From Winogradskyella endarachnes (GTDB lineage Bacteria > Bacteroidota > Bacteroidia > Flavobacteriales > Flavobacteriaceae), in the NCBI RefSeq assembly GCF_009741275.1, contig NZ_WOWS01000003.1:186001-250000 (forward strand): a stretch of 64,000 nucleotides of DNA, in the 5' to 3' direction. The position numbers and the translations under genes were made by a program. The notes below the pieces were generated by a model. That model ran no database searches and was not told the origin of the DNA. It saw only the letters and a list, made by a program, of their open reading frames with translations. Every line of letters starts with the position of its first letter. The first letter of the stretch is position 1. Positions 8,180 through 17,343 of this stretch are shown piece after piece.

Positions 8180-11100
8180 TTATTTTTTATAAAGAGGATC
8201 TACACCAATAGTACCTACTAATTGATTTAAATAGTCTGGAGATTTAACATTGTCACATAACGCTTTAGTTGTTTTTAAACGTTCGTTTAATTGCATGTCT
8301 TCCACTAATATATCATTACGAGAATCGTTAATAAAAGCTTCTAAATATTTTATCTGAGAACTATAATACGCAATATCTTTTTCCTGTTTTAAAGCTAATC
8401 TTTCTTTATACCAATCTGCATTAACAACATATGATCTATCAAAATATTTTCTTAACTCTGGGTCGCTAATAGATTTACCTTCATAGTGTCCGTAAGCCAT
8501 TATATTAAGAAGTATTTTTAGAGGCGGAATAGCGGCATCAATGCTACCATCTTCAAAATAGTTTAAGGCCACTTTTTGTTGTGCTTCAACTATATTATTA
8601 ATACCGTCTACAAAATCTTCTAAATTCTGTAATTCTGGTTTCAGCATATGTTTATTAAATACAGCTGTAGGTTCATCAAATAGTCTATTTAGACATAATA
8701 GTGAGAATTTTTTAGTAATTCTATAACCTAATCTACTTGCAAGTACTTTTTCTCCGTTGTGCTCAAAATCTTCAAGTTTTTCTAAAGACCCATTGGCAAT
8801 TAAATTTTTAGGATCTCTATCCTCTGGAGCCATTCTGGCCCAGATTTCTGGAATTAGTAAACTAATATCATGGTCAATTTTATTTTCTGCACCAACGTAT
8901 CCTGCAGCTGTACTAAACCCATTAGATTCTGTTAAAATATGAGAAAGTAAGGCATTGTTTAAATCGGTAGTTGGCGTTAACATGTTAAATGGAGCCTTTG
9001 TTAAAGCGCCTTCTGATCCAGCACCTGTAGTAGATGGTGATTTACCGGTTAAACTACAAATAAAGTCCATAAATAATTCTGGAGTTTCTTGATAATGAAT
9101 TGGATTATAAACGGCCAATGGTCTAATGCCAGCTTCTTTATCTGCAGGATTATTTCTTCTACCAGGTAGTACTGCGTTTACCACATGTATAACTGGGTCT
9201 TCTGGTTTTATTCTTCGGCATAAGCGTACACCAATATCAGATATATAAGTGGCTTCGGTTTCGTTATAGAATTTATTAGGCTCTAAATAACGTGGGTTTT
9301 TTGTAGGTTCACCATTAACAATCCTTGGATGAGATGGTAAAACAAATTGAACCTGGTCATCATCAGCGTCAATTATTTCTTTTATAAAATCTTTAACCGG
9401 TTGGGTGTACTTATCATAGTTTATGGTGTCTTCATAGATAGCAATAGCGTCTTCTTTAGTTAACAATTCATAGTTAGTTAAAAATCTACCATCTGTAATT
9501 ATATCTAGTTCGGCTAGTTTATCATAACCTCTAACGATTGCTTCATCTGGTCTTTGAAATAGATGTGCTTCGCAATTGGTTAATACCTTTACACTTTTGT
9601 TTGAGTATTCTGGATTTAAGTTTTTAAATTGTTCTCGAGGCAAAGTAATAGAGGCCGTAATATCATCTTCCGTTTGAATTTTTTCACTTGCAGAAAAATC
9701 TGAACGTAATTTATTTAACATCCAATTACCTTCTTCATTAAATCCAATGCGCACATAACTACCAACAACAGGTGTGTGATTATAGATTAGTGACGTTCCT
9801 TTTGCACCATTTATATATTCTACAGACATCATGTCTTTCCAGTTAAGGTTAGCGCCATGTGCTTGTCTAAATAATCGTTTTACAAATAGCACTAAAGAAC
9901 GTATATGTACTGGGATATTATTTAAAAATTCGTTAAACTCATCTGAGTTTTCATCGTTAGGAGTTAACAATTTTACAACAGAACCTAATGTTCTTTTTTC
10001 ACTTAAAAAAGATCGAGATTTTGGTCTGTTAGGATCCTTAATTTTCCATCTGGTAGAATAGTCAAACTCTATAATTTCATCTGCTTTCTTAAAATCCTCG
10101 TCGATATTATGAATGTTGAATGCACTATAAGTAATTGCATTTTGCATAGATTTTGAAATCTCAGATTTACCACCACCAGAAACTGTACATGGTTTGTGGC
10201 AAAAAACGCCTTCTGGGTACGTTTCTACAATGCGCCATAAATCTATAGACTTATGTTTTTCTAATCTCAATTTGTTTCCTGATGGATGGATGTAAGTTTT
10301 AAACGGCGATAATGTTAATTTTTGTTCCTTACCTTTATAATTCCAAGTTATACTATTAGTAGCTGTATTAAAGTATGAGGATTCTGGAATATAAACGATG
10401 TTAGGATAATTTTTATCTACTGCGTAATTTTCTGGTTTAACGTCAATTCTGTCTCCAATTAAATTTTTAACGTCTTCAAAAGTATGATTTAAGCCATAAT
10501 ATGTAGCATAATCTTTACTGTCTACAGTTTCTCCCATAACACGTCTAGCATAAGCAATTGCACCACCAGCATGTTCTTCTTCTGCTAAACCATATAAGTT
10601 AGCAGAATAACTAATTTGTGTTTTTATTTCTTTTTTAGAATAGCCAAAATAATTGTCAGCAATTAATGTAACAACAACTCCTCTTTCGTCTCTACATGTA
10701 ATTTTAAAAGCGCCACCGTCATTATAAAGTTCATTTTCATTAGTCCAGCACATGCCATCTTTTTTCTGGCGATCTGTAGCGTCATCAAAATGAGGTAGTC
10801 CTAAATCTTTCTTTTTAAGAGTTAAAAGTTGAGGTGCTAACACAATGCAACCTGTATGGCCTGTCCAGTGTTCTGGGTCTAATGCGGAATCATTATGTGC
10901 TAAATTTGGATCACCTGCATTGCCAAATATAGACTCAACAAAATCTAAATTACTTACTAATGATCCTGGTGCAAAAAAGCGAACTTCTAAAGATTTTTGA
11001 GATATTACTCCTTTAACTTCTGGGCATACAACAGGTCTTAACAACATAGAAACCATTGTTTCTGCTTTAGACTCTTGGTTTGCTGTAAAAGGAAGTGTTT

Positions 11101-11629
11101 TTAAGTCCTTTGAGGGATTAAAAGCAGCGTGTAAAAAATGAGCTAATACTACCTTTGGAACTTCCTTTTTATCTAAGGGAACAGGCAGCGTACCTTCTAC
11201 AATATGAAAAGTTCCTTTTGTTGTTCTCTTGTCATGTAAAGGGTTGTTTAATATACCTTGCTTTAGTCGCTTAGAGGTAATTAATTCACTTTCAAAAGAC
11301 GTGCCATCTGGTGGTAAACTGGCTTCTCTAGCTTGTCCTTTTCTAGATAATATTAAAGTATTGTTTGGAAGTACAAATGATTTGTCTATACTTACCTCCT
11401 TTAAATAGTCGTCTATAAAATTTTGAATTCTAGCATCTGCTGGGCAAAGATGGGTTGCTAATAGTCTAGATTTTTCTCGTAAACTTCTTATTAAACCTTG
11501 TGATAGTAATTCAAATTCTGAATCACAGAATTTTTCTTCGCTATCCTCTGCATCTTTAAAGATGGGTTGTCCTATTGAGGCTAATTGTAAATTGATGAAT
11601 TGAATAAGCTCCTGTCGTGTATATTCCAT
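8180..11629 (-). CDS. Probable PPi-type phosphoenolpyruvate carboxykinase
   Basis: A 1149-residue soluble protein, one of the largest here. Its size and texture fit the diphosphate-dependent PEP carboxykinases first defined in Propionibacterium and Entamoeba (about 1100-1150 residues), which interconvert PEP, CO2 and phosphate with oxaloacetate and PPi and are distinct from the ATP and GTP enzymes. Features I can see are a Gly-rich loop CTVSGGGKSEISKS (about residue 480), a metal-rich-looking segment TCRDERGVVVTLIADNYFGYSK (in parts) and a late Gly/Thr loop GKSPSTTGAGSEGAL. No signal peptide or membrane segment is present. It has its own terminator and no functional neighbours. The assignment is by recall of the family, not by a search; the fallback is a conserved protein of unknown function. 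Confidence 0.62.
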   Translation of the reverse strand: MEYTRQELIQFINLQLASIGQPIFKDAEDSEEKFCDSEFELLSQGLIRSLREKSRLLATHLCPADARIQNFIDDYLKEVSIDKSFVLPNNTLILSRKGQAREASLPPDGTSFESELITSKRLKQGILNNPLHDKRTTKGTFHIVEGTLPVPLDKKEVPKVVLAHFLHAAFNPSKDLKTLPFTANQESKAETMVSMLLRPVVCPEVKGVISQKSLEVRFFAPGSLVSNLDFVESIFGNAGDPNLAHNDSALDPEHWTGHTGCIVLAPQLLTLKKKDLGLPHFDDATDRQKKDGMCWTNENELYNDGGAFKITCRDERGVVVTLIADNYFGYSKKEIKTQISYSANLYGLAEEEHAGGAIAYARRVMGETVDSKDYATYYGLNHTFEDVKNLIGDRIDVKPENYAVDKNYPNIVYIPESSYFNTATNSITWNYKGKEQKLTLSPFKTYIHPSGNKLRLEKHKSIDLWRIVETYPEGVFCHKPCTVSGGGKSEISKSMQNAITYSAFNIHNIDEDFKKADEIIEFDYSTRWKIKDPNRPKSRSFLSEKRTLGSVVKLLTPNDENSDEFNEFLNNIPVHIRSLVLFVKRLFRQAHGANLNWKDMMSVEYINGAKGTSLIYNHTPVVGSYVRIGFNEEGNWMLNKLRSDFSASEKIQTEDDITASITLPREQFKNLNPEYSNKSVKVLTNCEAHLFQRPDEAIVRGYDKLAELDIITDGRFLTNYELLTKEDAIAIYEDTINYDKYTQPVKDFIKEIIDADDDQVQFVLPSHPRIVNGEPTKNPRYLEPNKFYNETEATYISDIGVRLCRRIKPEDPVIHVVNAVLPGRRNNPADKEAGIRPLAVYNPIHYQETPELFMDFICSLTGKSPSTTGAGSEGALTKAPFNMLTPTTDLNNALLSHILTESNGFSTAAGYVGAENKIDHDISLLIPEIWARMAPEDRDPKNLIANGSLEKLEDFEHNGEKVLASRLGYRITKKFSLLCLNRLFDEPTAVFNKHMLKPELQNLEDFVDGINNIVEAQQKVALNYFEDGSIDAAIPPLKILLNIMAYGHYEGKSISDPELRKYFDRSYVVNADWYKERLALKQEKDIAYYSSQIKYLEAFINDSRNDILVEDMQLNERLKTTKALCDNVKSPDYLNQLVGTIGVDPLYKK

Positions 11630-11710
11630 GCTTGATAATATTAGTTCAATGCAAATTTAGAATACAACAGAATGAAAAAAGCTGTCAAAAATCAGTTAAT
11701 GAAAAATAAA

Positions 11711-11737
11711 AAAGGCCTACATTAACCACGTAAGCCC
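11711..11737 (-). terminator. Intrinsic terminator of the acyl-CoA dehydrogenase gene
   Basis: GGCCTAC (11714-11720) pairs with GTAAGCC (11730-11736) with one G-U pair. On the minus strand it is followed by a T-rich tail (TTTTTTATTTTT), 24 bp after the stop at 11760. Confidence 0.7.
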
Positions 11738-11759
11738 TCAAATTGGAGTTTAATATTGT

Positions 11760-12938
11760 TTATTTAAAAGCATTTAAGCCTGTAATATCTAAACCTGTGA
11801 TTAGTAAATGAATATCATGTGTACCTTCATAAGTTATTACACTTTCAAGGTTCATAGAATGACGCATAATAGAATATTCACCAGAAATTCCCATGCCACC
11901 AAGCATTTGTCTCGCTTCTCTTGCTATATTAATAGCCATTTCAACATTATTACGTTTTGCCATAGAAATTTGTGCAGACGTTGCTGTACCTGCCTCGCGC
12001 ATTACACCTAGTCTCCAGGCTAGCAATTGTGCTTTTGTGATTTCCGTAATCATTTCGGCTAATTTTTTTTGTTGTAGCTGAAATTGTCCAATAGGTTTTC
12101 CAAACTGTAGACGTTCTTTACTGTAACGTAATGCAGTATCATAACAATCCATAGCTGCTCCAATGGCGCCCCAAGCAATACCAAAACGTGCCGAATCTAA
12201 ACAACCCAATGGTGCGCCTAATCCAGATTTTTTAGGTAATAAATTTTCTTTGGGCACTTTTACGTTATCAAAAATTAGCTCGCCAGTTGCACTTGCTCTT
12301 AGTGACCATTTATTATGCGTTTCTGGTGTAGAAAAACCTTCCATACCACGTTCTACAATTAAACCGTGTATACGTCCTTCTTCATTTTTAGCCCATACTA
12401 CGGCTATATTACAAAAAGGCGCATTAGAAATCCACATTTTTGCACCATTTAAAAGATAATGGTCACCCATATCTTTAAAATTTGTTACCATACCTCCAGG
12501 ATTTGAACCATAATCTGGTTCTGTTAATCCAAATGAACCAATCCATTCGCCAGATGCTAATTTAGGCAAGTATTTTTGGCGTTGCTCTTCGTTTCCGTAT
12601 TTCCATATAGGATACATTACTAAAGACGACTGTACCGAAGCCGTACTTCTTACGCCAGAATCGCCACGCTCTATTTCTTGCATTATTAAGCCATATGAAA
12701 TTTGATCTAAACCAGCACCTCCATATTCTTCAGGTATGTAAGGGCCAAAAGCGCCTATTTCTGCCAAACCTTTAACAATTTGATTCGGGAATTCTGCTTT
12801 TTGAGCATATTCTTCAATTATGGGAGAGACATCACGTTTTACCCATTCTCTAGCAGCATCTCTAACTAATTTGTGCTCTTCTGTTAGTAATTCATCAAGA
12901 TTATAATAATCTGGTGCTTCGAATAAATCTGGTTTCAT
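11760..12938 (-). CDS. gcdH: Glutaryl-CoA dehydrogenase-like acyl-CoA dehydrogenase
   Basis: FAD enzyme of 392 residues that oxidises an acyl-CoA at C2-C3. The C-terminal TYEGTHDIHLLITGLDITG carries the catalytic Glu in the arrangement typical of glutaryl-CoA dehydrogenase, and FGLTEPDYGSNPGGM is the FAD-contact loop; EARQMLGGMGISGEY is another family mark. Glutaryl-CoA dehydrogenases also decarboxylate to crotonyl-CoA in lysine and tryptophan breakdown. The gene stands alone, so pathway context does not help; a general short-chain dehydrogenase role remains possible. Confidence 0.82.
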   Translation of the reverse strand: MKPDLFEAPDYYNLDELLTEEHKLVRDAAREWVKRDVSPIIEEYAQKAEFPNQIVKGLAEIGAFGPYIPEEYGGAGLDQISYGLIMQEIERGDSGVRSTASVQSSLVMYPIWKYGNEEQRQKYLPKLASGEWIGSFGLTEPDYGSNPGGMVTNFKDMGDHYLLNGAKMWISNAPFCNIAVVWAKNEEGRIHGLIVERGMEGFSTPETHNKWSLRASATGELIFDNVKVPKENLLPKKSGLGAPLGCLDSARFGIAWGAIGAAMDCYDTALRYSKERLQFGKPIGQFQLQQKKLAEMITEITKAQLLAWRLGVMREAGTATSAQISMAKRNNVEMAINIAREARQMLGGMGISGEYSIMRHSMNLESVITYEGTHDIHLLITGLDITGLNAFK

Positions 12939-13049
12939 TCTAATGTTGGTATTTATAGCTTCTAATTTTAAGAATTTATCAAAATAGAAGAGGTTATTTT
13001 ATAACTTTAACAAAAATAACGAAATCGTATGCATTGCCCAACAATAGAA

Positions 13050-13766
13050 TTACATTTTCAGATAAAAATCTTTGGTTAAATTTATGTAGTCTTCTGAGTA
13101 TTGGTGACGTGAGGTTTCTATAATTAATTCTGAAGTTTCAATTTCAGTTTTTGTAAAAGAAAATTCTATTAAACTTCGTTTTATTTCTGAATTAGGATTG
13201 CCTTTAATATGAAGAATACGTTTAGGATGTAAACCAGATTCTAATGCTAATGCTGTAAATTTGATTTCTTCTTTTACAGGAATTACAACAGAAAACAAAC
13301 CGTCTTTAGATAACAAATTGGCAACCGCAAAAATTAAATGCTCAAAAGGCATAGCATCATTAAAACGAGCTAAGTCTCTAGATGTGTTTTTAGTTTTATA
13401 ATCCTCGGTATAAAATGGTGGATTACAAATAATTAAATCAAATTTATCATCTATTTCTTCAACAAATTCTAAAAGAGATGCATGATAACAAAAAAGACGA
13501 TCTGCCCAAGGTGAGTTTTCAAAATTCTGAGCACATTGCTCAAAAGCAGCAGCATCTATTTCTATGGCTTCAATGTTCTGGGCAAAACTTCGTTGTGCAA
13601 TCATTAAAGCTAAAATACCAGTTCCAGAACCAATATCTAGTACAGAAAAAGGATTATGTTTTATTGATGTCCATGCACCAAGTAAAACGCCATCTGTACC
13701 AATTTTCATAGCACATTGGTCTTGGTTAATTGAGAATTCTTTGAATTTAAACGGAAGTGAACTCAT
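13050..13766 (-). CDS. trmN6: tRNA1(Val) (adenine(37)-N6)-methyltransferase
   Basis: SAM-dependent N6-adenine methyltransferase of 238 residues (YfiC family). The SAM motif is VLDIGSGTGILALMIAQR (near residue 42) and the N6-amino-methylase motif is NPPFYTEDYK (near residue 115). The start KFKEFSINQDQCAMKIGTDG is characteristic of the family. Known members methylate A37 of tRNA1(Val). Its ATG shares one base with the rimM stop (13766), so it is the last gene of a translation-related unit rpsP-rimM-trmN6. Confidence 0.87.
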   Translation of the reverse strand: MSSLPFKFKEFSINQDQCAMKIGTDGVLLGAWTSIKHNPFSVLDIGSGTGILALMIAQRSFAQNIEAIEIDAAAFEQCAQNFENSPWADRLFCYHASLLEFVEEIDDKFDLIICNPPFYTEDYKTKNTSRDLARFNDAMPFEHLIFAVANLLSKDGLFSVVIPVKEEIKFTALALESGLHPKRILHIKGNPNSEIKRSLIEFSFTKTEIETSELIIETSRHQYSEDYINLTKDFYLKM

Positions 13767-14326
13767 TATTCTTCTAGGTACAAATCTATCAATCCTTCGG
13801 GCGTATTAACTTCTATGGTTTTATTTTCTCGGTCTACTTTAACAATAAATTCATCATTCATAGGTATTAAGATTTCAACACCATCTCTGTCAATTTCAAA
13901 TAAGGATTGCGCTGTAGAATCGTTAATTCCTGTGATAACACCTACATCTCCAAAGTTTTTATCTTTAATAGTAAAACCAATTACTTCATGAAAATAAAAC
14001 TTATTACCTTCAAGCTTAGGTAATAATTCTAAGGGTAAATATAAATCTGATTTTAGTAATGCGTCTGCATCAGCTTCATCATTTACATCTTCAAATTTTA
14101 AACGCAGTAAATCTGATTTATGTAATTGCGAAGATTCTATAAAGAATGGTACTAAATTTCCTCTCAGGTCAATAAAAATGGCATCTAGATTATCGTACAA
14201 ATTGGGTTCGTCAGTATCTAGTTTAGCTAATAGTTCTCCTTTAAAACTATATTTCTTAACTATTTTGCCTAAGTAAAAGCAGTCTTCTTTTTTCATTACA
14301 AATCTTGGATTTGTTGTTCTCGCCAA
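13766..14326 (-). CDS. rimM: Ribosome maturation factor RimM
   Basis: A 186-residue 30S assembly factor that binds ribosomal protein S19 and helps mature the 16S 3' domain. The N-terminal beta-barrel has YLGKIVKKYSFKGELLAKLDT, and the C-terminal PRC-barrel has EVIGFTIKDKNFGDVGVITGI and ILIPMNDEFIVKVD. It lies between rpsP (145-bp gap with a terminator) and trmN6 (1-bp overlap), the order usual in bacteria. Confidence 0.93.
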   Translation of the reverse strand: MARTTNPRFVMKKEDCFYLGKIVKKYSFKGELLAKLDTDEPNLYDNLDAIFIDLRGNLVPFFIESSQLHKSDLLRLKFEDVNDEADADALLKSDLYLPLELLPKLEGNKFYFHEVIGFTIKDKNFGDVGVITGINDSTAQSLFEIDRDGVEILIPMNDEFIVKVDRENKTIEVNTPEGLIDLYLEE

Positions 14327-14423
14327 AGCGGTAAACTTATAATTGTTAATTCAATTCTTAATGTGAGCCTCATTTTTATGAAGATTATGACATGAAATCA
14401 ATATGGAATTTTACATCATAAAA

Positions 14424-14450
14424 AAACCCAGACTGTTAAAGTCTGGGTTT
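14424..14450 (-). terminator. Intrinsic terminator after rpsP
   Basis: A perfect 10-bp stem, AAACCCAGAC (14424-14433) with GTCTGGGTTT (14441-14450), 7-nt loop and a T run on the minus strand. It lies 22 bp after the rpsP stop, so full rpsP-rimM read-through would need to pass it, or rimM has its own promoter. Confidence 0.85.
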
Positions 14451-14471
14451 AAAAGTATAAAAAATAATTTT

Positions 14472-14966
14472 TTATTCTTCCTCGTTAGAAGCTGTTTCTT
14501 CAGCTACTTCTTCTACAACAGGAGCTGCTGCAGCTATACGAGCTTCATTTACAGCTTTCTCAGCTTCTAATGCTTTAGCTTTTGCTTCTGCATCTGCTTT
14601 AGATAATCCTTCAGCTTTCGCTGCAATTTTTGCTGCTTTTTCTTCTAACCAAGCATTAAATTTTTCTTCTGCTTGCTCTTCAGTTAAAGCACCTTTTCTA
14701 ACACCACCAGCTAAATGATTTTTTAACATAGCACCTTTATAAGATAAAATTGCTTTTGCTGTGTCAGTTGGTTGTGCGCCATTTTGTAACCATGTTACGG
14801 CACCATCAACGTCTAATTCAATAGTTGCAGGATTTGTGTTTGGGTTGTAAGCTCCTAATTTTTCAAGGTATTTACCATCTCTTTTTGCGCGAGAATCCGC
14901 TGCTACGATCCAGTAATAAGGTTTTCCTTTTTTACCGTGTCTTTGTAATCTAATTTTTACAGGCAT
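14472..14966 (-). CDS. rpsP: 30S ribosomal protein S16
   Basis: The first 80 residues are a standard S16 (start MPVKIRLQRHGKKGKPYYW, then ADSRAKRDGKYLEKLGAYNP). The remaining half is an Ala/Glu/Lys-rich tail ending in an acidic stretch (EEVAEETASNEEE); this extension is common in Bacteroidetes S16 and makes the protein 164 residues rather than about 80. A TAnnTTTG-type promoter and a small leader hairpin lie upstream. Confidence 0.95.
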   Translation of the reverse strand: MPVKIRLQRHGKKGKPYYWIVAADSRAKRDGKYLEKLGAYNPNTNPATIELDVDGAVTWLQNGAQPTDTAKAILSYKGAMLKNHLAGGVRKGALTEEQAEEKFNAWLEEKAAKIAAKAEGLSKADAEAKAKALEAEKAVNEARIAAAAPVVEEVAEETASNEEE

Positions 14967-14980
14967 AATAATTAATTAGT

Positions 14981-15042
14981 GAGGTTCTCGACCTCTGTTA
15001 TTAATGAGGGCGCAAATATACTATAATTTTAGCAAATACAAT
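14981..15042 (-). promoter_or_regulatory. rpsP promoter and leader hairpin
   Basis: On the minus strand the -7 box TATATTTG (15013-15020) lies 18 bp from an ATTG (15039-15042), close to the Bacteroidetes TTG/TAnnTTTG promoter. Downstream, GAGGT and ACCTC (14981-14995) form a 5-bp stem with a 5-nt loop just before the rpsP start, a possible autoregulatory leader; the regulatory role is a guess. Confidence 0.55.
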
Positions 15043-15173
15043 ATTTTAAATACATTTTAACTAAAAGAACCTCTTTTTAACTAAAAGAAAAAATCAATTT
15101 ATGCTCTATATAAAAAAATATTATACATTTGGGTTTCTCGTTTCAACATTTTTGAATAAAGACCAATTTACAC

Positions 15174-16499
15174 ATGAAGAAAATAATCCTCTTATCTCTT
15201 GTTTTTTTAACCGTATTTAGCTGTGGTGATGAAGTAGAATTTAATTCACCTGCTTTTCAAGGTGATCGTGAAAACGAATTATGGCGAGCATCATCATTTT
15301 CTGCGTCGATTGATACTAATGGTTTTTTAACAATTACTGGTTCTAATAATTACGAAACTGTAAACCTTAATGTTCCTACGGTTTCGGAAAATACTTTTGT
15401 AGTAGGTGAGGTTGATTTAATGGAGGCTGAATATATTGATGCTTTTGGAGAAGTTTATTCTACTAATAATACACCCGATGAAAGTGTTTCAGTTTATCCA
15501 GAACTAGGAGAGATTGTTATTAGTGAAATAGATATGGTAAATAAAACATTTACAGGAACCTATAGGTTTTTGGCATTTGATGAGGATGGCTTAAGTTCTA
15601 TTGGTTTTACAAATGGCATCTTTTATAAAGTACCTTTAATTTCTGGAGATATTCCTACAAACCCAATTGTTTGTGCAGATGTTGAAGATTTAGCTAGTGA
15701 TGCGTTAATTGCATATGAGGCTACCTTTTCACCTAGTTTAGATTTTGTAAGTAGTGAAGATTTTGCAACAGCTTGTGCTAACTATATGGATGCATTATAT
15801 ACTCAGCAAGGTTATTGTGGTGATCCTGATGGAGCCATTCAAGCTTTAATTGATGAGTTGGGCGATTGTACTTTGCCTTGTGAATATGCAACTGCCAACG
15901 TAGAAGAAGCTCTTTCTCAATATTCAACAGCTACTATTGGTAATTTTAATGAAAAGTGTGCACAGTATGCCCAATACTTACAAGATGAAATTGATATTTG
16001 TGGTGATAGCGATGGTAGTCTACAAATAAAAATCGATGAATTAGATTGTGGTGATGATGATAGTGATAGTGTGCCAAATGTGTTTGAAGACTTTAACGGT
16101 AATGAGGATTTTGAAGATGATGATACAGATGGTGATGGTGTTCCTAATTATTTAGATAATGATGATGATGGTGATGGTGTTTTAACTGAATATGAAGCGG
16201 TTGATGAAGACGGAAATCCAGCTGATACAGATGGCGATGGCGACGTTGATTATTTAGATGATGATGATGATGGTGACGGTATTTTAACTATTTACGAAAA
16301 TGCAGACCCAAATGGCGATGGAAATTTAGATGATGCAGTTGATACAGACGGTGATGGTGTGCCAGATTATTTAGATAATGATGATGATGGTGATGGTATT
16401 TTAACTATAGACGAAAATGCAGACCCAAATGGTGATGGAAATCCGGATGATGCAGTTGATGCAGATAGTGATGGTGTGCCAGACTATTTACAAGCTTAA
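15174..16499 (+). CDS. Lipoprotein with C-terminal acidic calcium-binding-type repeats
   Basis: A 441-residue secreted lipoprotein. The signal peptide ends in a lipobox (LTVFSC, Cys 17). The middle is of no recognised family, with two related Cys-containing blocks (around [18 protein letters not shown] and [17 protein letters not shown]) that look like an internal duplication. The last 150 residues are Asp-rich DxDxDG repeats of thrombospondin type-3 or EF-hand-loop kind ([19 protein letters not shown]), which usually bind calcium. The DNA here is repetitive as a result. A strong terminator follows at 16521. Its role is likely at the outer membrane surface; function unknown. Confidence 0.85.
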   Translation: MKKIILLSLVFLTVFSCGDEVEFNSPAFQGDRENELWRASSFSASIDTNGFLTITGSNNYETVNLNVPTVSENTFVVGEVDLMEAEYIDAFGEVYSTNNTPDESVSVYPELGEIVISEIDMVNKTFTGTYRFLAFDEDGLSSIGFTNGIFYKVPLISGDIPTNPIVCADVEDLASDALIAYEATFSPSLDFVSSEDFATACANYMDALYTQQGYCGDPDGAIQALIDELGDCTLPCEYATANVEEALSQYSTATIGNFNEKCAQYAQYLQDEIDICGDSDGSLQIKIDELDCGDDDSDSVPNVFEDFNGNEDFEDDDTDGDGVPNYLDNDDDGDGVLTEYEAVDEDGNPADTDGDGDVDYLDDDDDGDGILTIYENADPNGDGNLDDAVDTDGDGVPDYLDNDDDGDGILTIDENADPNGDGNPDDAVDADSDGVPDYLQA

Positions 16500-16520
16500 A
16501 ACAATGTTAAATATTTATAA

Positions 16521-16548
16521 AAAGCTTTACTCATTAGAGTAGGGCTTT
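16521..16548 (+). terminator. Intrinsic terminator after the lipoprotein gene
   Basis: A 12-bp stem with two G-U pairs (left arm 16521-16532, right arm 16537-16548), 4-nt loop ATTA, followed by a T run of eight or more, 21 bp after the stop. Confidence 0.9.
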
Positions 16549-16621
16549 TTTTTGTTAAAGACTTTTCAAACCTTTGTTAAAGATGTTAATTCATTCGCTA
16601 TAGGCTTATATAATATGTATA

Positions 16622-17143
16622 TTGAATTCACAAGATGTTAAACAATACGCATCAGAAAACAATGGTATTGAAATTAAAATGATAAAAGATAGAATGAAGT
16701 ATTCAGAAGAAATTTCAAATAAGTTAAACGAATTATTAATTAAAAATTACGATGCCGAAAAAGGATATCTTAATGCTATTGATAATGTAGATAGCGACCG
16801 ATTGAAAATGTATTTTAAGCGTAGAGCTTCAGAACGAAGTGATTTCGCTAAAGAATTAAGGCTAGAAATATTAAGGTATGGAGAAATACCGGAAGAAACA
16901 GGTAGTTTAAAAGGAACTTTACACCGTAACTGGATGAGTTTAAAATCTACATTCAGCTCAAACAATGAAGAGTCTATTTTAGAAGAGGCTATTAGAGGTG
17001 AAGAAGCAAGTATAGATGTGTATAATGATTTGTTGCAAGAACGACATTTACCACCATCTATCGATAGCTTATTAATTAAGCATAAAAATGCAATTCAAGC
17101 CGCTATTAATACAGAAAAAGTACACGAAGAATTAGTGTCATAA
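16622..17143 (+). CDS. DUF2383 / PA2169-family four-helix-bundle protein
   Basis: A helical, cytoplasmic protein of up to 173 residues. The block EEISNKLNELLIKNYDAEKGY and ASERSDFAKELRLEIL are typical of the PA2169 family, a ferritin-like four-helix bundle often linked to stress responses. The longest frame starts with TTG at 16622; the ATG at 16679 (residue 20) or a nearby one fits the usual N-terminus of the family better, so the start is uncertain. The out-of-frame ATG at 16615 is not usable. Its own terminator follows. Confidence 0.8.
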   Translation: MNSQDVKQYASENNGIEIKMIKDRMKYSEEISNKLNELLIKNYDAEKGYLNAIDNVDSDRLKMYFKRRASERSDFAKELRLEILRYGEIPEETGSLKGTLHRNWMSLKSTFSSNNEESILEEAIRGEEASIDVYNDLLQERHLPPSIDSLLIKHKNAIQAAINTEKVHEELVS

Positions 17144-17163
17144 AACGCAATAGATTTAATTAA

Positions 17164-17190
17164 AAAAGTCAGCTTATTAGGCTGGCTTTT
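17164..17190 (+). terminator. Intrinsic terminator after the DUF2383 gene
   Basis: A 10-bp stem with one G-U pair (AAAAGTCAGC at 17164-17173 with GCTGGCTTTT at 17181-17190), 7-nt loop, then a T run. Confidence 0.85.
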
Positions 17191-17343
17191 TTTATGTTTA
17201 AAACTCTTCATAAATTCATTGCAGATGAGTTAAAATTCTACGTAATTTTATATGCTATTTTATTTTGAAGCGCTGAACTTGCTTCAGTATCTGGTTTTTA
17301 GGTCGTTATAGAGCCTTAAGCCTTAAATTTTTAACGCAACAAT

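Noticed and set aside
11808-12459. Three plus-strand open frames opposite the acyl-CoA dehydrogenase
   Set aside because: They mirror conserved coding sequence on the other strand, overlap each other and resemble no protein.
16080-16499. Tandem DNA repeat or CRISPR-like array at the lipoprotein 3' end
   Set aside because: The repetition follows from DxDxDG protein repeats in one open frame; there are no spacers or constant repeat units.
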